A DNA stretch of 6,542 nucleotides, from contig CAMPIU010000176.1 of assembly GCA_946886545.1 (NCBI GenBank), forward strand, positions 1 through 6,542, given 5' to 3'. Source of the stretch: an uncultured Flavobacteriales bacterium. GTDB taxonomy: Bacteria; Bacteroidota; Bacteroidia; Flavobacteriales; Crocinitomicaceae. The notes beneath the pieces were generated by a model. That model saw only the letters and a program-made list of their open reading frames with translations, had not been told where the DNA came from and did no database searches. Below, piece by piece: positions 1 to 6,542 of the stretch (the first letter of the stretch is position 1; each line of letters opens with the position of its first letter). Made by a program: the position numbers and the translations under genes.

Positions 1-1469
1 ATGGGATGAATGCTACTGTTGCCCAATTACTGACACCTGCGAGTGTTTCTCCGCCTTTGGCTTTCCATCCGGATGAAGCAGTAACAGCTGTTGGCTCAAC
101 CTGGATTAACGATGTGTATCCTTCCAGTAATCCATCTATGACAAATAACGCCCGCTTGTATTCACTTGGAGCTTGGTTTATGCAACGCATTAATCAACCG
201 AATATGAGCATCCAGGAGAAAATGTGTTTGTTCTGGGACAATCATTTTGGGGTGGACGGAACAAATGAAGCGAAAGCAGTTTACGGAATGCACGAAAAGT
301 ACCGCTTAAATTATTTGGGAAACTTCAAGCAGTTGGTAAAGGACATGACTATCGATCCAATGATGCTTTTATTCCTGAACGGAGCAACCAATAATCCCTT
401 CTCTCCGAATGAGAATTATGCGAGGGAATTATTGGAATTGTTTACCGTTGGAAAAGGACCACAAGTCGGCCCCGGAGATTATTCAAATTATACCGAAGCA
501 GATGTTGCGGCCGGCGCTAAAATTTTAACCGGCTGGACAGTTACGGATTTGTATAGTACCACAGCTTCCCAGCCCAGCAACGTTTTTTATCCGATCCTGC
601 ATGATACCTCGAGTAAAACATTGAGCCCTTATTTCGGTTCAACGGTTATTCCTGATGCCGGTAACCTGGAATATGCAAACTACATTGATGTGATTTTCAG
701 TCAGCCGGACATGGCTAAGTACTTGTGCCGGAAAATTTACCGCTGGTTTGTCAATTACGACCTGACACCAAGTGTAGAAAGCACTGTGATTGCAGATATG
801 GCTTCTACATTGAGTTCAAATAATTTCGAAGTACTGCCGGTTATAGAACAATTGCTGAAAAGTGAGCATTTTTATGATATTTCCGTTCGCGGATCAATTA
901 TCAAAAATCCATTGGAATTGCTCTTCTCTATGCTGAATGCTTCCGGTTCTGCTCCGGCTTATACGGTGCCGGTTAATTATGAAATTTACCTGAATCTCTA
1001 TTATTTGGCTCAGGTGATGGGAATGGAATATCTGAGGGCTCCAAGTGTAGGTGGCTGGACAGCATATTATCAAACTCCTGCTTTCTCCAGATTGTGGGCT
1101 AATTCCAGTTTACTGAAATTAAGATTTGATTTAGGGTCATACATGACCATTACTCCGGGAATTGTAGTTAACGGGAATCCGTTCAAGTTAGATGCATTGA
1201 ACCTTGTCAATAATTTAAGTTTGCCGTCAAGTGCTCCTCAAGTGATTGATGATATTCTAACGGTTTTTACCTGCAAGGGAGTTTCAGTGACTGAAAAAGC
1301 TGTTTTAAAATCCATTTTAACGAACGGGCAACCTGATTTTGAATGGACGATCCAATACAATGATTATTTAGCGGATCCGGGAAATACAACAGTAAGTACA
1401 CCAGTGCGTCAACGTATAGAATTTGTGCTTTACAGATTATTCCAATTACCCGAATCACAAGTAATTTAA
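1..1469 (+). CDS. DUF1800 family protein, 5' end cut off by the window
   Basis: This is the C-terminal part (488 codons visible) of a DUF1800 protein, a family common in Bacteroidota and usually paired with DUF1501; its reaction is unknown. Counting from the Met at 6, the visible family hallmarks are WDNHFG (77-82, usually W-H/D-N-H-F), the block NENYARELLELFTVG (135-149), LTGWT (174-178), and further on the YLCRKIYRWFV and RGSIIKNPLELL segments. The ending, with FQLPES near the last residues, looks like a natural C-terminus. The Met at 6 is probably internal: the frame is open to the window edge (a Gly codon precedes it), and the usual N-terminal segment of the family (a His-Leu-Leu-Arg-Arg-like motif and a Phe-Gly) is absent. 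No T9SS sorting domain is present, unlike the next gene. The 22-base spacing to the DUF1501 gene suggests one operon. Family assignment is firm; function is unknown. Confidence 0.93.
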   Translation, partial: GMNATVAQLLTPASVSPPLAFHPDEAVTAVGSTWINDVYPSSNPSMTNNARLYSLGAWFMQRINQPNMSIQEKMCLFWDNHFGVDGTNEAKAVYGMHEKYRLNYLGNFKQLVKDMTIDPMMLLFLNGATNNPFSPNENYARELLELFTVGKGPQVGPGDYSNYTEADVAAGAKILTGWTVTDLYSTTASQPSNVFYPILHDTSSKTLSPYFGSTVIPDAGNLEYANYIDVIFSQPDMAKYLCRKIYRWFVNYDLTPSVESTVIADMASTLSSNNFEVLPVIEQLLKSEHFYDISVRGSIIKNPLELLFSMLNASGSAPAYTVPVNYEIYLNLYYLAQVMGMEYLRAPSVGGWTAYYQTPAFSRLWANSSLLKLRFDLGSYMTITPGIVVNGNPFKLDALNLVNNLSLPSSAPQVIDDILTVFTCKGVSVTEKAVLKSILTNGQPDFEWTIQYNDYLADPGNTTVSTPVRQRIEFVLYRLFQLPESQVI

Positions 1470-1491
1470 GTGTAGCCCAAAATCAGAAACT

Positions 1492-3045
1492 ATGAAAAGA
1501 AGAAATTTTGTACAGTCGGTTGCACTTTCATCTATTGGAGCACCGCTGGTTTTAAAAAACTTTAAATTCGGAGCTGTTACGGAAGATTTGTTTAAGTCTT
1601 CAAAATCTGCCGGAGACAGGGTTTTAGTTATCATTCGAATGAACGGAGGAAATGATGGATTAAGTACCCTTGTTCCTCTCGATCAATATGCCAATCTGGC
1701 AATTCAGCGACCAAACATCCTGATTCCGGAAAATCAATTATTGACCATTACCCCCACAAATGCCTTGCATCCGTCGATGTCCGGAATGCGGGATATGTTT
1801 AATAACGAACGCTTATCCATTATTCAAAATGTGGGTTATCCTGAACAGAACAGGTCTCATTTCAGATCAATGGATATCTGGACATCCGGAATGCTGGACC
1901 CAAATGCGACCCGTGGTTGGCTGGGCAGATATCTGGATCAGCAATTCCCGAATTTCCCGGATGATTATCCGGATACACAGAACCCGGATCCGTTTGCGAT
2001 CAGCATGGGTTATGAAGTCTCGGCAACATGTCAGGGATTGGCGGCTAATTTTTCTGTGGCAATCAATAATCCATTTGACAGTTACAATTTGGTTGAAACC
2101 GGCCAAGTGAACGATGGAACTTATTACGGAGCACACATGGAATATTTGTCTACATTGATTATGCAGGCAAATGCTTACGGAGCACAGGTAAACGCTGCTG
2201 CAAATGCCGGTAGTTCACTTTCCACGATGTATGATCCGGCAGATGACGTTTCAAAAAATCTGAAATACATTGCACAGATGATTTCAGGAGGGCTGCAAAC
2301 AAAGATCTATATCGTCAATGTGAATGGATTCGATACACATGATGGTCAGGTAGTTTCCGGTGCCCCAACAACCGGCGCACATGCAAATTTGCTTTCACGT
2401 ATTTCAAAAGCCGTAGCAGCATTCCAAAATGACTTGAGCCTCTTAGGTTTGGAGCATCGGGTTGCAGGAATGACCTTTTCCGAGTTCGGAAGACAAATTG
2501 CTTCCAATGCGAGTGACGGAACGGATCACGGTGACGCAGCTCCGTTGTTCTTATTCGGTTCATGTATCAACACGGGTGTCATTGGTCCGAATCCGGTGAT
2601 TTCCAATACGGTTGTTGACCAGGCAGGTATTCCGATGCAAATTGATTTCAGAGACGTTTATGCATCAATTCTGAAGGATTGGTTTGAAGCAGATCCAACT
2701 GAAATTCAGGGAATGTTTGAACAAACCGTTAATTTTATCCCGGTTTTAAGCTCGTGTAATTTAGGATTGGAAGAGCATTCCAAAGAAAGTGATGTCTTGA
2801 TATTCCCGAATCCGTGCGTGGATCAAACAACATTGAAGTTTAAATGTTCGGGAGAAAAAGTGACTGTTCGCGTTTATGATACGAGCGGAACCTTGGTCAG
2901 TGAAGTTTGTTCTAAAGAGTTCCAACCAGGAGAACACTTGGTGCCGATTGATATGGATGGAACACCATCCGGGAACTATATCGTTACTGTGCATAAGAAC
3001 TCAGGAACCTTTACGAAGAAGTTTATCAAACTGAAAACTATTTGA
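1492..3045 (+). CDS. DUF1501 family secreted protein with T9SS type A sorting domain
   Basis: Complete 517-residue protein. The N-terminus MKRRNFVQ followed by a short hydrophobic run (about 9-21) resembles a twin-arginine (Tat) signal, as is common in DUF1501 proteins. DUF1501 spans roughly 43-420. Its conserved blocks are RMNGGNDGLSTLVP (49-62), NRSHFRSMDIW (120-130), GFDTHDG (279-285), FSEFGR (329-334) and TDHGDAAP (344-351). The family is generally placed near the alkaline phosphatase/sulfatase fold, so the Asp/His/Glu residues in these blocks may bind metal; that is inference. Residues about 434-517 form a T9SS type A sorting domain: it begins IFPNP (437-441), has a central VRVYDTSG strand, then SGNYIVTV, and ends in a basic tail (KKFIKLKTI). 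Export followed by release or attachment at the cell surface is therefore expected. It likely works with the upstream DUF1800 protein. The ATG at 1492 is the natural start because it places the RR motif at the N-terminus. The gene ends in tandem stops (TGA TAA). Confidence 0.94.
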   Translation: MKRRNFVQSVALSSIGAPLVLKNFKFGAVTEDLFKSSKSAGDRVLVIIRMNGGNDGLSTLVPLDQYANLAIQRPNILIPENQLLTITPTNALHPSMSGMRDMFNNERLSIIQNVGYPEQNRSHFRSMDIWTSGMLDPNATRGWLGRYLDQQFPNFPDDYPDTQNPDPFAISMGYEVSATCQGLAANFSVAINNPFDSYNLVETGQVNDGTYYGAHMEYLSTLIMQANAYGAQVNAAANAGSSLSTMYDPADDVSKNLKYIAQMISGGLQTKIYIVNVNGFDTHDGQVVSGAPTTGAHANLLSRISKAVAAFQNDLSLLGLEHRVAGMTFSEFGRQIASNASDGTDHGDAAPLFLFGSCINTGVIGPNPVISNTVVDQAGIPMQIDFRDVYASILKDWFEADPTEIQGMFEQTVNFIPVLSSCNLGLEEHSKESDVLIFPNPCVDQTTLKFKCSGEKVTVRVYDTSGTLVSEVCSKEFQPGEHLVPIDMDGTPSGNYIVTVHKNSGTFTKKFIKLKTI

Positions 3046-3089
3046 TAACAACTGAATATCGTAACCAACATTAAAGATGAATGTGATTT

Positions 3090-3132
3090 AATCCCGAACT
3101 TACTCTTTTAAAGAGGGTTCGGGATTTTTTTT
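3090..3132 (+). terminator. Intrinsic terminator of the DUF1800-DUF1501 unit
   Basis: A perfect 10-base-pair stem pairs AATCCCGAAC (3090-3099) with GTTCGGGATT (3117-3126). Inside it a second stem pairs CTCTT (3103-3107) with AAGAG (3111-3115) around a three-base loop. A run of eight T (3125-3132) overlaps and follows the outer stem. It lies 45 bases after the DUF1501 stop, in the right orientation to end that transcript and insulate the peptidase gene. There is no comparable A-run on the left side of the stem to make it clearly bidirectional. Confidence 0.9.
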
Positions 3133-3152
3133 GAGAATAAACTAAGGTTAAA

Positions 3153-3185
3153 TTTAAAGATTGTTGATACTTTTTGTATCTTGCT
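3153..3185 (+). promoter_or_regulatory. Possible Bacteroidota-type promoter for the S8 peptidase gene
   Basis: The stretch between the terminator and the peptidase start is AT-rich. It contains two overlapping approximate matches to the Bacteroidota -7 element TAnnTTTG: TACTTTTTG at 3168-3176 (one base too long) and TATCTTGC at 3178-3185 (imperfect). A TTTA at 3153, 25 bases before the second candidate, could serve as a weak -33 element (consensus TTTG). Position argues for a promoter here because a strong terminator lies just upstream and the gene starts at 3207. The exact element is not determined by sequence alone. Confidence 0.35.
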
Positions 3186-3206
3186 ATTCCTAAATATTTA
3201 ATCACC

Positions 3207-6164
3207 ATGAGAAAAATCACTAACACAAAACGATTAATTCAATCATCGATCTTCATTATGGGTATAGTATTTCCGCAGCACTTTCATGCGCAAACGGGTA
3301 CTCAAAATCCAGCTAATCAATCGATCACAATCACAGAATCATTCAATGGATTCACTTATTTTAAGGTAAACGGAATTTGGAAAGTTCAGGATCCGAATAC
3401 GCTTCAAATGTTTAACATTGCAACTGATCGGATTTCCGTGAAATTCAAACCGAATGCTGCCCAAAGTCAAATCAGCGCATTTGAGAATACCAGTGGGTTA
3501 ATTCGCAAAAAAAGAACCGTAATTGACTGGTATCGTTATGATCTGAGTAATGCACAAGGAAGTTTTTTCGATATTGCACGAATGTGTGCTTCGAATGCTT
3601 TGGTGGAAAAAGTTAGTATTTCGTCTGCAAACATTTACATGCAAACTTCTAATGATCCAGTTTCTTCTAACGCCTGGTACTATAACAATGCGAATGATAA
3701 GGACATTGATATGCATGAAGCCTGGAATATTGAAACAGGCTTGGGTAGTCAAATACTCGTTGCTATTATAGATAGCGGGATTGACTGGGCGCACGAAGAT
3801 CTGGGTATGGGAACCGATGGGTATCAAAATATTTACCTGAATCCGGGAGAAGATGCCTGGACAGATCCGAATAATCCTGCAACAGGGAATGGAATAGATG
3901 ATGACAACAATGGTTATGTGGATGACTGGAAAGGATGGAACTTCTACAATCAGAATAATGATACGAGACTAAATGCGGGCCATGGTACACACACGGCAGG
4001 GATCGTCTCTGCAAAAACCAATAATAACAAAGGAGTTGCCGGAGTTGCCGGAGGCTGGGGAGGATCAGGTTGCAAAATCATCCCTTGTGGAGCGGGACCA
4101 AATGGACAATCTATGGTTGAGGAAGCGATAGACGGTATTCTATATGCCGTTCCATTAGGTGCAAAAGTCATCAATATGAGTTTTGGAGGAGCTGCGACTC
4201 CTGAATTCGAAGATGCAATCGTGTACGCGTATGAACAGGGTGTTGCTATCGTTGCCTCAGCCGGAAATGACGGGATTCAGCCGGTAGTATATCCTGCAAA
4301 TCATCCCCTTGTAATCGGGGTTGGTGCTACAGAATATGCTGATCTGCGCAGGCCGAATTCAAACTACGGACAACATTTGGATATGAGTGCACCGGGACTT
4401 GAGATTATAAGTACTCAGGAGAATAATAATTACGGTTCAAGTTCAGGAACTTCCTTCTCTTCACCTATGGTGGCTGGTGTTGCAGCACTGATGCTGTCGC
4501 AAAATCCATGTCTTGGACCACGCCAGATTCAGGACATGTTAACTGCTACTTCTGAGAAAGTAGGTGGCTATTATTACAATTACAATCCATTGATCCCCGG
4601 AAAGTCTAATGAGCTTGGTTATGGACGTTTAAATGCGCATGATGCAGTAAAAGCTGCCCAGGAATCTGCAGGACTTGGAATAGATTTGTACATACGTGAC
4701 CGTTTCAATGATACGGGGAACGATGCAGGATACGTCTTTACCTGGGATTATGATGAAAGCCCTGATATTTGGGTTAGAAACAACCCGGATGGTTTTATTG
4801 TCGAAAACCAGGTCCACGAAGCCCAATCTTTTGAACTCAATCCGAATGATCCGTTTTATGTGTATGTGCGGGTAGGGAATAAAGGATGTACTCCTTCCTT
4901 AGGAACAGAAACTCTATCGCTTTATCGTTCCATCGCTTCTACACTTTCGGGATGGCCGGTAGATTGGGATGGAATACTTAATCCCAATGGTGCAGTCATC
5001 GGTACTCAAACAATCCCTGCTTTGCAGCCCGGTGAGTCTGTTATCCTGGAATTTGAATGGGCACCTAATTATAATATAGGACACTGTCTTTTGGCCCGTA
5101 TTGAAAACTCTGTTCAGGATCCCATCACTGTTTATCCGGATAATATGGCGGATGATATTTACCGCAACAACAACATTGCTATGCGCAATGTGTTCATACA
5201 CGATATCTATCCTGGAGTTCAAAAGCCTGTTATCGGGGGTGTTGTTTATCCGTATGGTGATTTTGTTGCTGTTGGGAATAGAAGTACTTCTAGAGTTGAA
5301 TACGATTTTATTTTTAAAGCACCGGACGACGAACCCGGAAATCCGCTCACCAAGGAAGCAGAAGTGATCTTAATCTTTGACAACATCGGTTGGAATTTGT
5401 TTTACCCGTACATGAAGGATAGAACAGATATCCTCATACTGAGAGACAATCGTGTTCAGCTCTTGAACCGGGAAGTGAGAATCAATCAAGTTCCTTTTGA
5501 TCCGCAACAACGCGTTTCTATTTACGTAAGCTATAGTTTTTTAACTCAGGAAGTCACCAGTAAGAGTACCTTTGGTTATCACGTCATCCAAAAATACAGC
5601 GATAATGATCCCCAGAAACCTGAACGTTGGACAGGTGCCGTGCATTATTACATTACCAAATACGAACGCGATCCATTTAAAGCCATTGCGGGCGAAGATA
5701 AATACGTTCGCGAAGGAGAAATAGTTACTGTAAATGCGAGTACAATTCAGGAAGACGCAGTCTATAATTGGTATGACGAAACAGGAGTACTGATATACAG
5801 TGGAAGTTCATTTACCGCTACACCTGAAATCAGTAAAAAATACAAGCTGGAAGTCATCGCTGATGCAGATGGTTTCAAAGATTATGACAGCATGGAGATC
5901 AAAGTCAGTTCTTTCTACCTGAATGAATTGACTCCCAATCCTGTAAATGATCAACTGACGGTAAATTATCATGTGACCAATGCACAACAGGCATTTTTAA
6001 TGATTGTTGGCAGTTCAAACAACTATCAATCCAGTAATTACGTTTTAAATACACAACAAAGTCAGCGGACTATAGATGTCAGTCAATTGGCTACAGGCCA
6101 TTACCAGGTTATTTTAATTTGTAACGGACAAGTGGTTGATACGGAGGCTTTAGTTGTAAATTAG
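3207..6164 (+). CDS. Secreted subtilisin-like serine peptidase (S8) with T9SS type A sorting domain
   Basis: A 985-residue extracellular endopeptidase. The ATG at 3207 is chosen because it gives a proper signal peptide (basic MRKITNTKR, then a hydrophobic stretch, cleavage likely after FHA at 28); the in-frame TTG at 3174 would add 11 residues in front of it. Order of parts: propeptide about 76-150 (starts ISVKFKP); S8 catalytic domain about 153-490 with Asp189 (AIIDSGID), His259 (GHGTHTAG), oxyanion Asn354 (SAGNDG) and Ser416 (SGTSFSSP), all intact. An Asp-rich loop, DDDNNGYVDD (231-240), looks calcium-binding. Residues 493-668 form a CARDB-like beta domain with DIWVRN (520-525) and YVYVRVGNKG; 670-824 is beta-rich and unassigned; about 829-903 is Ig/PKD-like; 905-985 is a T9SS sorting domain beginning LNELTPNPV. 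It should be exported by Sec, moved out by T9SS and activated by propeptide removal. Peptidase identity is firm; substrate is unknown. Confidence 0.95.
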   Translation: MRKITNTKRLIQSSIFIMGIVFPQHFHAQTGTQNPANQSITITESFNGFTYFKVNGIWKVQDPNTLQMFNIATDRISVKFKPNAAQSQISAFENTSGLIRKKRTVIDWYRYDLSNAQGSFFDIARMCASNALVEKVSISSANIYMQTSNDPVSSNAWYYNNANDKDIDMHEAWNIETGLGSQILVAIIDSGIDWAHEDLGMGTDGYQNIYLNPGEDAWTDPNNPATGNGIDDDNNGYVDDWKGWNFYNQNNDTRLNAGHGTHTAGIVSAKTNNNKGVAGVAGGWGGSGCKIIPCGAGPNGQSMVEEAIDGILYAVPLGAKVINMSFGGAATPEFEDAIVYAYEQGVAIVASAGNDGIQPVVYPANHPLVIGVGATEYADLRRPNSNYGQHLDMSAPGLEIISTQENNNYGSSSGTSFSSPMVAGVAALMLSQNPCLGPRQIQDMLTATSEKVGGYYYNYNPLIPGKSNELGYGRLNAHDAVKAAQESAGLGIDLYIRDRFNDTGNDAGYVFTWDYDESPDIWVRNNPDGFIVENQVHEAQSFELNPNDPFYVYVRVGNKGCTPSLGTETLSLYRSIASTLSGWPVDWDGILNPNGAVIGTQTIPALQPGESVILEFEWAPNYNIGHCLLARIENSVQDPITVYPDNMADDIYRNNNIAMRNVFIHDIYPGVQKPVIGGVVYPYGDFVAVGNRSTSRVEYDFIFKAPDDEPGNPLTKEAEVILIFDNIGWNLFYPYMKDRTDILILRDNRVQLLNREVRINQVPFDPQQRVSIYVSYSFLTQEVTSKSTFGYHVIQKYSDNDPQKPERWTGAVHYYITKYERDPFKAIAGEDKYVREGEIVTVNASTIQEDAVYNWYDETGVLIYSGSSFTATPEISKKYKLEVIADADGFKDYDSMEIKVSSFYLNELTPNPVNDQLTVNYHVTNAQQAFLMIVGSSNNYQSSNYVLNTQQSQRTIDVSQLATGHYQVILICNGQVVDTEALVVN

Positions 6165-6168
6165 GAGA

Positions 6169-6542
6169 ATGGTTAATTTGCTGAGAGATATCAAGTATGG
6201 ATTTAGGGTTTGCAGCATCAGCTTTTGTATGCTGCTTTCTCTTTCTTTGTATTCCCAGCAAAATCAAGTGATTTCAAATATTATTCGGGGTTCGGTGGTA
6301 GGTTTGGGTTGGAGCCATGGAGGAGTACCGGGGCAACACGATGCAAACTTATTTTTTGATTGTTCTGAATGCAGTCAAATAGGGAATGCATATTTGTTAG
6401 CCGTTGAATTCAAGAATTATCAGGCAGATTCTGCAGACATTTTACCGATTTCAATAATTATAAATAACGTAATTGTTTCATTTACAATTGAAACAAGATT
6501 TGGAACAAAAAAAACAGCACCCAGTATTGAGTTTTATTTTCA
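6169..6542 (+). CDS. Unrecognised secreted protein, 3' end cut off by the window
   Basis: An open frame starts four bases after the peptidase stop and has no stop codon through the window end, giving 124 complete codons. The N-terminus has basic residues (MVNLLRDIKYGFR), then a hydrophobic core (CSISFCMLLSLSLYS) and a plausible cleavage site before QQNQ near residue 30, which is a good signal peptide. The mature part is rich in beta-forming residues. It contains a Gly-rich stretch (SVVGLGWSHGGVPG) and a Cys pair in FDCSECSQ. I do not recognise a family. The tight spacing suggests co-transcription and possibly translational coupling with the peptidase. GGAG at 6164-6167 is too close to the ATG to act as a normal ribosome binding site, in keeping with Bacteroidota. 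The signal peptide and uninterrupted frame argue that it is real. A role linked to the peptidase (inhibitor, substrate, surface partner) is only a guess from position. Confidence 0.75.
   Translation, partial: MVNLLRDIKYGFRVCSISFCMLLSLSLYSQQNQVISNIIRGSVVGLGWSHGGVPGQHDANLFFDCSECSQIGNAYLLAVEFKNYQADSADILPISIIINNVIVSFTIETRFGTKKTAPSIEFYF

Noticed and set aside
6..8. ATG at position 6 as the true start of the DUF1800 gene
   Set aside because: The frame stays open to the window edge, and the N-terminal family motifs expected before this point are missing, so this Met is most likely internal.
1..9. ATG at the very first base of the window as a gene start
   Set aside because: It reads ATG GGA TGA, so it stops after two codons and is out of frame with the DUF1800 gene.
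1867..2563. Long antisense open frames opposite the DUF1501 gene
   Set aside because: They lie fully inside a well-supported gene on the other strand. Their translations are rich in Arg, His and Ile with no recognisable motif, as expected for shadow frames.
4031..4060. Short tandem repeat (GGAGTTGCC twice) as a possible regulatory or unstable repeat
   Set aside because: It encodes the GVAGVAGG segment typical of subtilases, so protein sequence conservation explains it.
3498..4174. Overlapping open frames on the minus strand and in another + frame within the peptidase gene
   Set aside because: The main frame carries the propeptide and the catalytic Asp and His. The alternatives have no domain features and no independent start signals.
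6164..6167. GGAG before the last gene as a Shine-Dalgarno site
   Set aside because: It ends one base before the ATG, too close to function in the normal way. Other genes in the window lack such sites, which fits Bacteroidota.

Overview
The window looks like chromosomal DNA from a Bacteroidota bacterium, most likely a flavobacterium-type organism. A Fluviicola/Crocinitomicaceae-like source is a guess from the protein style. The evidence is two type IX secretion system (T9SS) type A C-terminal sorting domains, no consistent Shine-Dalgarno sequences, moderately AT-rich DNA, and a DUF1800/DUF1501 gene pair of the kind common in this phylum. All genes are on the + strand. No RNA genes, mobile elements, CRISPR arrays or long repeats were seen.

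Layout. (1) Positions 1-1469 hold the 3' part of a DUF1800 gene; its N-terminus lies outside the window. (2) After 22 bases comes a complete DUF1501 gene (1492-3045). It has a twin-arginine-like N-terminus and a T9SS sorting domain at its C-terminus, and the two genes look like one operon. (3) The 161-base gap 3046-3206 contains a strong intrinsic terminator (3090-3132) and then an AT-rich promoter-like stretch, so a new transcription unit begins here. (4) Positions 3207-6164 encode a 985-residue secreted subtilisin-like (S8) peptidase. It has a signal peptide, a propeptide, a catalytic domain with an intact Asp/His/Ser triad, a CARDB-like domain, an unassigned region, an Ig/PKD-like domain and a T9SS sorting domain. 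(5) Four bases after its stop, another signal-peptide-bearing reading frame starts at 6169 and runs off the window end. It is unrecognised and probably co-transcribed with the peptidase.

All four products appear to be exported. DUF1501 and the S8 peptidase should cross the inner membrane and then be delivered to the cell surface or medium by T9SS. The DUF1800/DUF1501 pair probably acts together, but its biochemical role is not established. The peptidase is probably an extracellular, calcium-stabilised protein-degrading enzyme. The window is mostly known families. The least explained parts are the function of the DUF pair, the middle C-terminal region of the peptidase, and the partial secreted protein at the right edge.
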